Shown here: piece after piece, positions 1-10,299 of the stretch
How positions within the stretch are numbered: position 1 is the stretch's first letter
Layout of the letters: every line of letters starts with the position of its first letter
Notes under the pieces: generated by a model
Seen by the model: only the letters and a program-made list of their open reading frames with translations
What the model was told of the DNA's origin: nothing
Database searches by the model: none
Assembly: GCA_033961575.1 (NCBI GenBank)
Contig: CM066732.1
Span: 77,032,687 to 77,096,686, forward strand
DNA length: 64,000 bases
Reading direction: 5' to 3'
Source: Aselliscus stoliczkanus
Taxonomy: Eukaryota > Chordata > Mammalia > Chiroptera > Hipposideridae
Position numbers and translations under genes: made by a program

Positions 1-1039
1 GAATGGTGGGAAATGAACTCAGAGAGGTGGCCTGGGTGGGGCTGCAGGGAAATGGGGATCGTGAAGAATTCTGGAAGCCACTGGACATCAGGCTACTTGA
101 ATGTCACTGTGTATTTATGTTTAACTGTGTATCTTTGACTGCAGGAACTATATTAATAAAATAAATTTCCGAGTTTGGAAAAACCTCTTCTTCTTTCCTG
201 TTTTAAATAAACAAACAAAGAAACAAACAAACTAGACAGATCTGGCAGATTGGGAGTATGGCTCAGTTATTTCTAATTTTTGGTAACTAATTTTTAACCC
301 ACCCACCAAAATTCCATTTGTATAATATGGGAGTACAAGATGGGCTCCTGAGGGATACGAAAATTAATCCCAGTTCTACTGAAAGACCTTTTAATACCTC
401 ATGTGTTACTTTCCGTCATGTGAATTTCTAGTAGGTGGGCTTTCTCCAAAACTTTCTTAAGAGCATGGCTGTAGGGTATCAAAATAGAAGTTGCTAATGT
501 TGGAATGAAGAAACTTTTTTTTTTCCTTCCTAAGTGGTATACTTTTTTTCTCAACTTCCTACTATTAAATATTTGATCAGCAATTTAGGACCCTACTATG
601 TAGCTACAATATTTATATGGTGCTACCAATTTTAATTACAAATTATACTCTCAGATGTTAAAATCTATTAATTCTCTAGAGGCAATATTTTACTGGCTGC
701 TATGTATTTCTGTTATTAATAAGCTGTTATCAAAAACATGGAGAATGCTCTGACCACGGGATCTTCAAACTGCTTGTGCACATTAACTTGGTATTCTTGC
801 CAAACTTCCACAATTTATATTGAAAGCACTGAAAGCAAATACTTGTCTAAAATATTTGTTTTGGAAAGAAACAATTACCTTGCTTTTCCATATGTTCTCT
901 CCTTCATGGGTAACATTTTTCTCTTACTGTTTCTTTTTCTGCCTAATTCCAAACTCTCCCTGTAGTTGTCAGCTTGCTTCCAAGTCTGGGTTATTGAGTG
1001 TTCTTCCCACAGGATCCATGGCATGCTGGTCTTTGCTAT
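1..1039. other. Unique AT-rich noncoding stretch
   Basis: No gene or classifiable repeat is visible. The only low-complexity item is an A-rich run of CAAA-type units at about 206-232. The open frames here lack any recognisable domain. Confidence 0.5.
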
Positions 1040-1202
1040 CGTTAACACTAATTGTAATTGCCTATTTACGTGTCTGTAACTCCCCCAAAGACTGTAACCA
1101 CCACTATTGCAGGGGCTGTGTTTATTTTGCTCACCCCTGTTTCCTTGAGGACCAGAAAAATTGCCAACACGTAGTAGGAGCTAAATAAATGTTTGCTTAA
1201 AT
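1040..1202 (+). mobile_element. L2 LINE 3' end fragment
   Basis: The order of phrases is that of the mammalian L2 3' end: 'ctgtaactcccccaaagactgtaa', 'caggggctgtgtttattttgctcacccctg', then 'cacgtagtaggagctaaataaatgtttgcttaaat'. It is diverged and 5' truncated, as nearly all L2 copies are. The reading frame at 820-1188 runs through it and is not a gene. Confidence 0.7.
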
Positions 1203-2344
1203 CACACTTCAGGATGCGACTCTGAATAAAAATATATGAATTTACAGAATCCTCAAGTCTAACACTTTAATTTGTTTAATTCTACTGCAAAAGGGCTATT
1301 ACCCTTTAAAATGGACAGCCAATTTAAAATGGTACATAGGGACTGTTAGGGAATTTCCATCCCATATGCCAAGGAAGCTAAATAAACCAGTTTGTTCTGC
1401 ATACAATTAGAAATATAAAAGCCTTGGGAATCACATTTATTAAAGCTCATGCCAGCTTTTATTGTTGGTAGTTTTATAAATGCATTACACATTCTATGGT
1501 ATTTGTGAAGTCTTCAAAGCACATGCAATATAAAAATCTCCTGCCAAGCACAATAACGTACAACATAAGAAAAAAGTGTTGGCAATGTAAATCAGTTCAC
1601 AGAGGAATTCAAGATGGCAGCCTGCTCAATCCATGCTATATATAATTGGGCTTTCATTTATGATCAAGCACAAAACTCCTGATCCACTGGTAACTCTCCC
1701 CCGAAAAAAGATTAGACCTAAGGTATTAGTACTTCTAAGCTTTTCCATACTTTATGCTTGGAAATTTTTGGAAGCAGTGGTTAACCCCCTTATGTAGTGT
1801 GGATTACAGCAATTATAGTTTTGTATTGAGATTTCTTCTTTGCAACCCTGGAATAATATCTAGATAACATAACATCAAGATTGCTGTGCATTCAAACTTA
1901 TGCAAAATGTTCAGTTAGATATTCTTTCTATCAACCAGCATATAGCAGAGCAATTAGTCATTTCTCATTGAGTTATGAATGTCTCCTTGTACGTCAGCAT
2001 AAAATGAAAGGTAAAGAGAAAGGATGCACAAAGCAAAATAGGAACAAAGATTCAGTTGCTAGCCTTTCCTTCTTTTTTCCCAGGTGTCACGTCATATTTC
2101 CCATCAGCCTCTATGGAATGTGCACTGTTTCAAGAATCACATTTTTAATTAGATTCAATAAACTACCTATAACGATGTAAGGCTCTGCCCCATTGCCATG
2201 TCCTCTTTTACAAAGAAGCAAGAAATAGCACAACATGGTCTGTAGAAGTTTTGTGCCAATGGGTTACATTAAACACACTGGAGCCAGGGAATCCAAAGGT
2301 ACCATTCTATCTTACCGATTAGGGTTCTGTCATTTTCTTTTTTC
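1203..2344. other. Unique noncoding stretch, possible conserved block
   Basis: No repeat or gene is recognised. The part from about 1420 to 1680 is rich in homeodomain-like AT motifs and has no decayed-repeat look, so it could be conserved noncoding DNA. That is an impression only and needs alignment to other mammals. Confidence 0.35.
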
Positions 2345-2475
2345 ACCATATATTAAACAACTATCACACGCCCTGTATGCTTTCCATATATTATCTCTAA
2401 TCCCTTAAAGTTCTATGGCATGAGCTTTATTATCATTGTAAAAATAAGTATCTTGTCTCTGAGTTATAAGTGGCT
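2345..2475 (-). mobile_element. MIR-like SINE relic (weak)
   Basis: The layout 'tattaaacaactatcacacgccctgtatgctttccatatattatctctaatccctta' followed by 'gttctatggcatgagctttattatcattgtaaaaataa' follows the reverse complement of a MIR 3' half. It is strongly diverged, so confidence is moderate. Confidence 0.45.
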
Positions 2476-2969
2476 CAACTGACAGGGAAACGGAAGCCAT
2501 TTACAATACCTGTGGCTAATACTATAGTATTACACAGTATGCATTAGCAGGTATTATTGTAATTGTCGATATTGTTATATAGCTCAGTCAATGACTTACT
2601 TATCATTTTAAAAGAACAGAGAAAACTCCTTTTGGCTTTTGCATAACATTCTTTTCTGCTGTGATGTTATGAGTATTCCCAGTTATATTCTGATAGCGGT
2701 GGAAAGTTTACAAAGAATAAATCCTGAGAGAGCTTAATGCATATAATTTGCTGAAGTAATTATTTGAATTATAGCTCATGAAGAAGATGGTGATAAAGGG
2801 AGTATAAAAAGTATAGTTGCCTTGTGAGCAGCTGAGTTTGCAGTGTATTAGACCCTTCCCTGTCCCTGGAAGTTTCCATAATTCCTGGATGAGATATTTT
2901 TACTTCGATCCAGACTTCAAATTGGTGATTTAAACTGTAGTACAGAAGACATATTGGTAAGACGCAGAA

Positions 2970-3593
2970 GAAACTTTTATTTGGGGTGGGGGGCAGCTCA
3001 CAGTACGTTATTAGGATATCACTGAAAGAAAGAAAAAACAGAGAAAAACGTTTTACATAGGACAGTATGAAGATTTAAGGAAAGGAGGCTTGGAGATGGG
3101 ATAGCCAGTAAAGAGAAGAGTTACAGAAAACAGTGCTGAGAAAGTGAAACAAACCTATTTGGTAACAGGGACAAGAAGAATTATAGAGAAGAAGCCTATT
3201 GTTCTCTGGAAAACAAGGACAGACTTTGGCTTTGCACTCATTGCAATTTGCGCAGAGAAAAGAAAACCATTTGAAACCAGAAGTAAACTAAGACTGCTTC
3301 CGAAGTGAAAAGAGCTGTATTGAACAGGGAGCAGGTGTGAGGAGAGAACAGAGCTCTCCGTAACGGAGGCAGAACAGGAACTCAGTTTTGGCTAATAGCA
3401 ATTAAGCTGAGGATCAGAAACCTAGATTTGAATGCCCTGGACTTAACAGAAAGCAAAGATATTGTCCAATGGGAAAGATAAGGAAGAGATGGGAGGAGAA
3501 AGACAAAATGTTAAAAAAAGGAAAAAAGGAGAAAATGCCCTTAAACTAGAATTAGAGACAGACTGATAGAAAGCAAAAGAAAAACAGAGGAGG
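2970..3593 (+). other. Purine-rich block upstream of LTR-like sequence
   Basis: About 600 bases are strongly biased to A and G on the plus strand and contain no long open frame. The block ends in a polypurine run (3571-3593) that directly abuts a TG dinucleotide. That layout resembles an endogenous retrovirus-like internal region with a polypurine tract, but no gag, pol or env similarity is visible. It could equally be unique purine-rich DNA. Confidence 0.3.
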
Positions 3594-3958
3594 TGTTTTG
3601 GGGGTGTATCACCCCAGCATGCCCCCTACCCCCAACTGATGGTGCCTTTTATTTGATAGACTTTTTAGTCTATTGTACTTGTGGTGTTAGGATAATTGTG
3701 AAGGTCATTTCTAATGCTATTATAGATTTGGGAATCTCTAAACATTTTGTTTTCTTATATTACCCTTATGACTTGACTTCAAATTCATTTTTGGATGGGG
3801 AGCAACAGAATTAGATGAAATGATGGGCCTGCCGCGGCTCGAAGGGTTTCCTCACTTGGGTCCTTCCCCTGAATAAGGATTCACTTATTGTTTAATAAAT
3901 ACACGTGCTCCAGAGAAAGTTCCCAGGACAGCTGTCTCCTTGTTTTGTGGCACGAACA
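3594..3958 (+). mobile_element. Candidate solo LTR or 3' LTR
   Basis: This 365-bp segment starts TG and ends CA. It has an AATAAA signal at 3894-3899, and about 60 bases follow that signal, as an R-U5 would. A CpG-bearing patch (gccgcggctcgaaggg) near 3832 stands out from the CpG-poor surroundings and suggests a younger insertion. No target-site duplication and no matching 5' LTR were found. The family is not recognised. Confidence 0.35.
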
Positions 3959-5582
3959 TTTTAGAGACTGACAACCAACACATAGAAGTCCAACACAGAA
4001 ATTAGAAATCAACACCCAGATACCTTAAAGGAGGTTGAAAGAGAGCATGCCTTTCCTCACTGAGCTGCTGTGGGCTAGCCCTGCTCCTGAGGTTCAGAAC
4101 GGCTCAGGGCTGTTAACACCCTGGTCATGAACTTGAAATCTAGACACAGAAGCTGTTTTCCGAAGCTAAAGCAACATGGATTCCAGGGAGGAAACCAATA
4201 TGAAGCGAGGAATAGGAATCTGAAAGATCATATTCGAGAAACTTTGTGAGAGGAAAACAGGAGTGTGTACTGGGAAGGTTGCAATGCATTCTTTTGTTGT
4301 TGTAAAGGAGAGTGTCAGTATTTAGTAGGACTTATTATTACCTTTTAAGAAAATGCTACGTTTGGAGGAGAATAACAGCCTTCGATTTAAAATTCACCTT
4401 TAATACTATTGCCGTCAAAGACAATAAATCAAGTTATTTACATACTATGCAAAATACATATTACAGAGCTGCTGACCTTTCAGGCTGCCACTATAAACAG
4501 GGATGCTGTGTTTTTATTGTTTTAGTCTTTAGATTCAATGTTTTATTTTTTGTTTTTCCAGGTAAAGAAAATTATCATTAAAATAATCCCTAATAAAGAG
4601 AATGGACATATGGGGGTAGGTTTAGCATATACCCTTTAATATACATAGTTTCTGTAAAATGTATTTTTAGGGAGTTATCAAATTATACATGGATATTTAG
4701 CAGCTACCATTAAATATTACAATCCCAAAAGTAATTTCTCTTGATGTACATCAAAGAGAAAGCGTTTTCAATATCAACGTTTTAAACAATGCATATTTAA
4801 AATATTTATTTTATAAATTGTTCCTATTAGCAGGGAAGTATGTTCTAATCCTGTGAAATAATTCAAGCCATTTTCATTTGTATGTTTAATATTCTTTGGG
4901 CCGAGTGATAACCCAAGAACTCTTACACTGGCCTGTTTTCCTTTCCCTTTCCAGGACTTACATATAGTGCTAGTTTAGATTACCATTTAAATGTGCTTGA
5001 AGGTATTTTACATAAAAAAATTAAATCTGCTGTTGATTACACTGTCCCACATGGTTGTGTCTCAGAAAGTTAGAGCTCACACCTGGAGTTGAAAAAAGCT
5101 GATGTAACAAACAGCCAGGTCAGGCAAGGGTCACATCTAAGGAAGTTTGCATAGCATGTCTATGAATCAGGCTGTAGTCTCCTTTCATCACTCTTTTCTC
5201 CATGGAAATAAAAAATAACAATGACTTGGTCTCAGGAAAAGTGCCCCAAAGGCTTAAAAACTTCCACGAGCTCCGATCACACCGGTCATCTTCATGTTAA
5301 GTGAAAAGGGCACCTGGTTCCTTGGTGAAAACCTCTGAAGGGTTCGGCTGCACTGATTAGATGTGGAAAACCAGTCTAAGGGTCTCCCCCTAATCCCCAC
5401 ATCCTCTTCTCAGAGCACAGAAACCTACTTTGAAAGACACCCCAGGGGGAAATTCATGTAGCTTTACGTGCAGAGATACTCCAGCTTCAAACAAAAAAAT
5501 GCCACTGCTTGGGATACTTATAAGCCTTTCTTCCACCCACTTCCTAGATTTAAAAAATAAATCTCCCTTATGTATTGCATTT
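3959..5582. other. Unique noncoding stretch
   Basis: No repeat, exon or RNA gene could be recognised. Open frames such as 4312-4581 encode no known domain. A short poly-A run lies at about 5583-5600 at its right edge. Confidence 0.45.
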
Positions 5583-5600
5583 CAAAAAAAAAAAAAAAAA

Positions 5601-6797
5601 TCCCAAATCAGACTCTATGGATTTGATTGGTTGTGTATGGCTCAGTGATTGTTGGGCACCAAATTGTGAGGTGCCTTCCTGAAACTCGCTAGCTTTGCAG
5701 AATAATCATGAAGGCCTACGACTTTTCTTGTTTTTGTCTTGTATGTGGTATTATGACCCTGGAGCGACAGTTCCATAAGAAACCAGTGAGAGAGGGCAGT
5801 AACAATGGGGGGCATGTAAGAGAAATGCAATGAACCCTTGATTCCTTTATTTTCTCCTGTTCAGACTCCACAAGACAGAAGCAGAACAGAGATTGGAGAT
5901 GGGCAGGGAAGAAAAAGAAGCACCAATAAGGCATTCTTCTTTCTATGCCTTGCTGTGAGAAGGCTGCCAGAGATAAACTGTTGGAAGTAGCGGGAAATGA
6001 AGAAAAATGAGAAAGAAAACATACAGACAGCAGAAGGATCGGCGTGTTTGAATGTGTGGGACTGTTTCGCCTGTGAATATTGTTGCTAATATTGGATGGA
6101 TGCGCATTATCAATAACTGATTAAACAGTCTCTATTTTAATTGGTTAAAACTCCTGCTCTGTGGGTAAATGCCAGATTTAAACAAATCAAGAGGCACATT
6201 CAGATCAAAACCATGCTGACATAGTTGCATGTGGCACAGGGTTACTAAGGATTAGCCAGACTTTACATTGTCCTGCTGCTTACAAGTGATCTCAGGCTAT
6301 TCTGCTCCTCTCCAGTTGGCTGGGGTGGGATAATGCAGCTACACCTATAAGAGCTGTGGGAAAACAGGAGTCTAGACTTTTTTGATCCTCTCCCTCTGTG
6401 TTTGTTTTAAACAAAGGTGAAAGCTTGAAATTCACTCTCTAGGATTTTTGGAGGCATTTGCAAAAGAAGTTAGTGTACCGCCAGCTTTCAAATTTTTTTT
6501 CTTTTTCTTTTTTTTTTTTTTCTTTCTGGGGACCCATTTATAGAATCAAAGTAAAAGAGACTTAAACGGCTCTGGGGTCTGATTCTGGAAACGAATCAAG
6601 CCTGGACACAGTGGCTTTTTCAGCAATATTTTTCTGGGGAGGAAGTTAAATTTCTAGGTAAGTTTTAACTGGGTAGATAAATCATCACTTGGTTCCAGAT
6701 TTCTGCCACAGGGTTAAGGTTTTTCTTGGACCTTTTCCTTGTGTGATTACACAACTTCTTTCACCCATTACAGCTAGCTGTCTCCTTCATCTATAAT

Positions 6798-6798
<1 letters not shown>
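5601..6798. other. Unique noncoding stretch with T-rich tract
   Basis: No gene is visible. The segment of about 6040-6350 (around 'gcgcattatcaataactgattaaac') has non-repetitive, moderately complex sequence and could be conserved noncoding DNA. An interrupted poly-T tract lies at about 6490-6525. Confidence 0.35.
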
Positions 6799-6844
<46 letters not shown>

Positions 6845-6866
6845 CTATTATCCATCCATCCATCTA
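6799..6866. repeat. (TCTA)n microsatellite followed by (ATCC)n
   Basis: About twelve TCTA units run from 6799 to 6846 with almost no interruption. A short run of ATCC units (about 6851-6864) follows. It is probably length-polymorphic. Confidence 0.97.
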
Positions 6867-8105
6867 TATATCATATTAAGTTTTGACCGCATAAGGAATA
6901 TTGTTCACTGTAAAAAAAACAAAAAACAAATTACAAAAACAGAAGGGCATAACCATATTTTTAAATGACAGTAACAATAACAATAGCTTTTACTGCCTAA
7001 GCATGTTTGTCCTTTAAACTCTTCCTCTCTGAGGCCAAGTCTCCAGCAGGTTGGGTCCCTGTAAGTGCAGGTCTGAGTCCAGTTCCATCATCCCCAACTT
7101 CTGGGGGTCTCCCCAGCTGAAACATCACTGATCTAGCATCACAGCCTGATCTCCAAGTTGGGAAGCTGTTTTGAGACAATAAATGTCCAAACACAAGACC
7201 TAAGGCAGACACTGAAGCCAACAAACGCCGTCATTCTCAAGGGGGCATTTGTGGGACACATGGACATTGGTTTCACACCCCAACACTGCACACACATTGA
7301 CGAATGGACATAGCAGGACTAACAGGTATTTTTCTAGGCTGGCAGAATACATAAAAAATATAAACACCGCTGATGAAACTGTTCCTTCAACGTTCAGGGT
7401 TTCTCTCAGGCTGGTTTGGAAGTGCCCATTCTCCTGGTGCTTGCTGTGAAGTTGGAGGCCTGTTAACAGCTCTGACACTGAGCTGGGCTCCAGAGAGGGT
7501 CATAGGAACAGAGAGCTCTGACTGACACAATATAATTTGGAGCCATTACAATGTATTGTATGTAGGACATTACTGTGAAGCTCTTAATATGCAGAATTTT
7601 GCATAGAATGAATGCTAATCATTTTTACGATGATGCTATTCATATAATATGTAATACTTGCTAAACAAAATTATGAAACATAATTACTGCTCAGACACAG
7701 TTGCTGCTTTCAGTCCTCAAAAACCCAGTCATTTAAAATTGTGTTTTCTTTAAATAAATGGCAACAATCCCCGCTAAAGACTATGTGCCTAGATAATTTC
7801 CTTTTCAAAAAAAGGAGTCTTTTTATCTTTAGTGACTGACAAAACATCCTTTATGAAAGGTTTATAACTCAGCCATTTAAATTTGCTTCAGGCTGAAATT
7901 TGGCATGCAACTTCTCATCCTGGGAGCACAGTTTTTATTTTACTAAATTTTAGTGAAATTGGTTTGGCTGGTTTTTAGTCACAGGGAAGCAAAAGGGCTC
8001 GCTCCTCCCTCTAGTTGCAGCTCGATAATGACAGAGCCCTAATTATATGCCATCGCTGCTGGCCTCTCACAGCAGGCTGAGGTAACATGGAGGGCGCCTG
8101 AATGA
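6867..8105. other. Unique noncoding stretch
   Basis: No repeat or gene is recognised. The piece from about 7980 to 8100, with a run of CpG-containing, non-repetitive sequence around 'aattatatgccatcgctgctgg', looks like possible conserved regulatory DNA. Opposed open frames at 7200-7478 and 7249-7449 are not convincing exons. Confidence 0.35.
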
Positions 8106-8178
8106 GTGTACATGTGTTATGCATGTACACAACACGTGTGTTTACACACACACACACACACACACACTCACACACACA
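8106..8178. repeat. (CA)n microsatellite with adjacent hairpin and E-box
   Basis: A perfect 9-bp inverted repeat (8106-8114 with 8122-8130, 7-base loop) is followed by CACGTG at 8133-8138. A (CA)n run from about 8144 to 8178 comes next, with one TCA interruption near 8168. Confidence 0.9.
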
Positions 8179-10096
8179 GATAGGTGAGAAAGTTCCCTTT
8201 CATTCTGCCTAGAGTTGAACTGAAGAGCAAATCTACGGTTTCAGAGTCACAGAGTGATGCCCTCGAATTGCTCCCCAAGGAACAGCTCAGAGACAAGACA
8301 ATTTCTTCCTTCTGGCAAGAGTACAAATTAGGCGGGTGAAAAAAAGAATGAAAAACTATGAGTGCCAACAGAACTTAACCATAATACATTCCCCTGCCTT
8401 TCATGAGGTATTTAAAGAGGTTTTACTAGTTTCATAAATTTGTGAGGGATTAGAAGAAAGCAAGTTCAGTAAACATCACACAAACAGGGCTTACATTTCA
8501 ATTTGCCACCAAAATGATTACGAGAAGTTTCCTGGGTCATGTCAACTAACTTGTCAAATGAAAGAAAAACAGAGCAGTGGATGGTTTCTAAGCATGAAGC
8601 TAAATAACTTGAATTGTAAGAAAAAAATATATAACTTTAATGGTAAAACTCTCTTCCTCAGATCAACATATCTTGGGAGGGGTTTTAAAAACCAACGAAA
8701 TGTATATCCTGAGTGCTGGAATCCCATAAATCAAGGTTAAGGGACAGTGTGGATCTCACAAATATAGTGACAGGTTAAGATCAAGGGATACCTTGACATT
8801 CTCCTCAAAAAGGTCAATCTAACTGGTCTGCAATGTAAAAATGAAGAGCCTGCCATCATTGCCATGGCAAAAGGTCAGACCCCAGCCGATTGGTGATAGA
8901 ATTATCAAATTAACCAATCGATGTGTGTGAGTAATAGATGTAAGCAATCCTTTGGGAGGGCCACAGGGCAAATGCCAGCTCATCAATAACACGTTGCTGT
9001 GGACAGGAAGCTCCTTGCTTCAATCCATGTCGCCTCCATTACTAAGAGGAGCAAAACCATGTCCAATGAATATCCCATTTACATATCACATGCTAAAAGC
9101 GATGAAAGGCTGATGCTTTAAATATTAGTTCTTCGCTGAAATCCTCTGCACATCTTCGTAGAATAAGTGCCATCCTGGGTAAGGAAAAAGCACAAGCAAC
9201 TATCCTCTTTGCATGCGAGAGACATTCACCTCCCCCTAAGTAAATGAAGAGAATAAACTCTTCCTCCACTTGCTCTTATCAGATCCATGGCCACACTCCA
9301 TTAGTAGCAGCGTTTTACCTGTGGCAGGTAGAGGTATGTAAACCTCATGCCTGACTGTGTGCCAGCTTTTGCATTGTAAAAAAAAAAAAATTTAAAGATG
9401 CACCTATTATCACAGCAACATTGAAATCTTTCAGATGTATTATCACAGTGGGGGTGATAACAGTTCTCACTACTAATTAGGGATTTACTCTCCATCGATA
9501 TGTGAGCGTAAGTCCTATTAATGTTAATGGGGTTACACGTCTGTATTGAAGGCTGCTTAGATCCCTAAGTGAGTGCGATTATCGCCCTGCCCGAGAACAT
9601 CTCTGAATGTTTGCATAGCACTTTGAGTATAGGACTTTCTTGACAAGACCCCAAGAAAAACTCAAATTTCAGCCTAGTGGACCCATTTCCAGTCGTTTTG
9701 GCAACATACAGCACACTGCTTACATAATTACAATAAAGCTGGGTGAAAAAAACTTTGGTGAACAACTTGGATGTTTGGTTTAGACATATCTTTGGATATG
9801 TGCACATCTCAGCAGAGATAATTAAAACACACATACACACTCATTAACATTTTTAGCCAGAGATGGCAATATGTAAATACTGGCAGTGCTTTTGTTTTAT
9901 AAATTAGTATGCTTAGCCATTTACTCCCATAAGCAATGCTTAGGGGCTAAGAAGACTGAAGTATTATAGTCAAGAATAAAGTATTATTGCTCTTAGTAAT
10001 AAAAAATATATTTATCATGCTTGTCCTCTGAAGGTGAACCAGAATAACTCAGGATATTCATTTAAAGATGTTTTAAAAATTGTGTGAATATGATGT
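8179..10096. other. Unique noncoding stretch
   Basis: No gene or classifiable repeat. It includes an inverted pair of CCAAT boxes at 8887-8920, listed separately. The part from about 9480 to 9620 has several CpGs in non-repetitive sequence. A short A-run lies at about 9379-9391. Confidence 0.4.
8887..8920. promoter_or_regulatory. Inverted CCAAT pair (NF-Y-like dyad)
   Basis: CGATTGGT at 8887-8894 and ACCAATCG at 8913-8920 form a perfect 8-bp inverted repeat, each arm holding a CCAAT core. Between them GATA and TATC form a second, inner dyad. No promoter or gene start is apparent nearby, so function is unproven. Confidence 0.35.
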
Positions 10097-10299
10097 TAGA
10101 GCTGCACTAATATGGTAAGCCAGTGACCACATTTGGTATTGGAATTAATTAAAAGTAAAAAAAATTTAAAATTCAGTTTCTTAGTTGCACTAGCTGCATT
10201 CCTAGTGTTCAATTAGCCAGTGTATGGCTAGTGCCTGTCATAATCGTGCAAAATAGAACATTTCCACCATCCAGAAAATTCCACCGGACAACACTGTCT
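10097..10299. mobile_element. hAT-Charlie-type MITE relic
   Basis: The left end 'agagctgcactaatatggtaagccagtgaccaca' and right end 'ccggacaacactgtct' are the two imperfect inverted termini of a common mammalian nonautonomous hAT element. The family is marked by 'tggctagtg' and an A/T-rich centre, both present here. I do not commit to the exact MER name. Confidence 0.65.

Noticed and set aside
6799..6866. CRISPR-like or satellite array
   Set aside because: It is a simple tetranucleotide microsatellite with no spacers.
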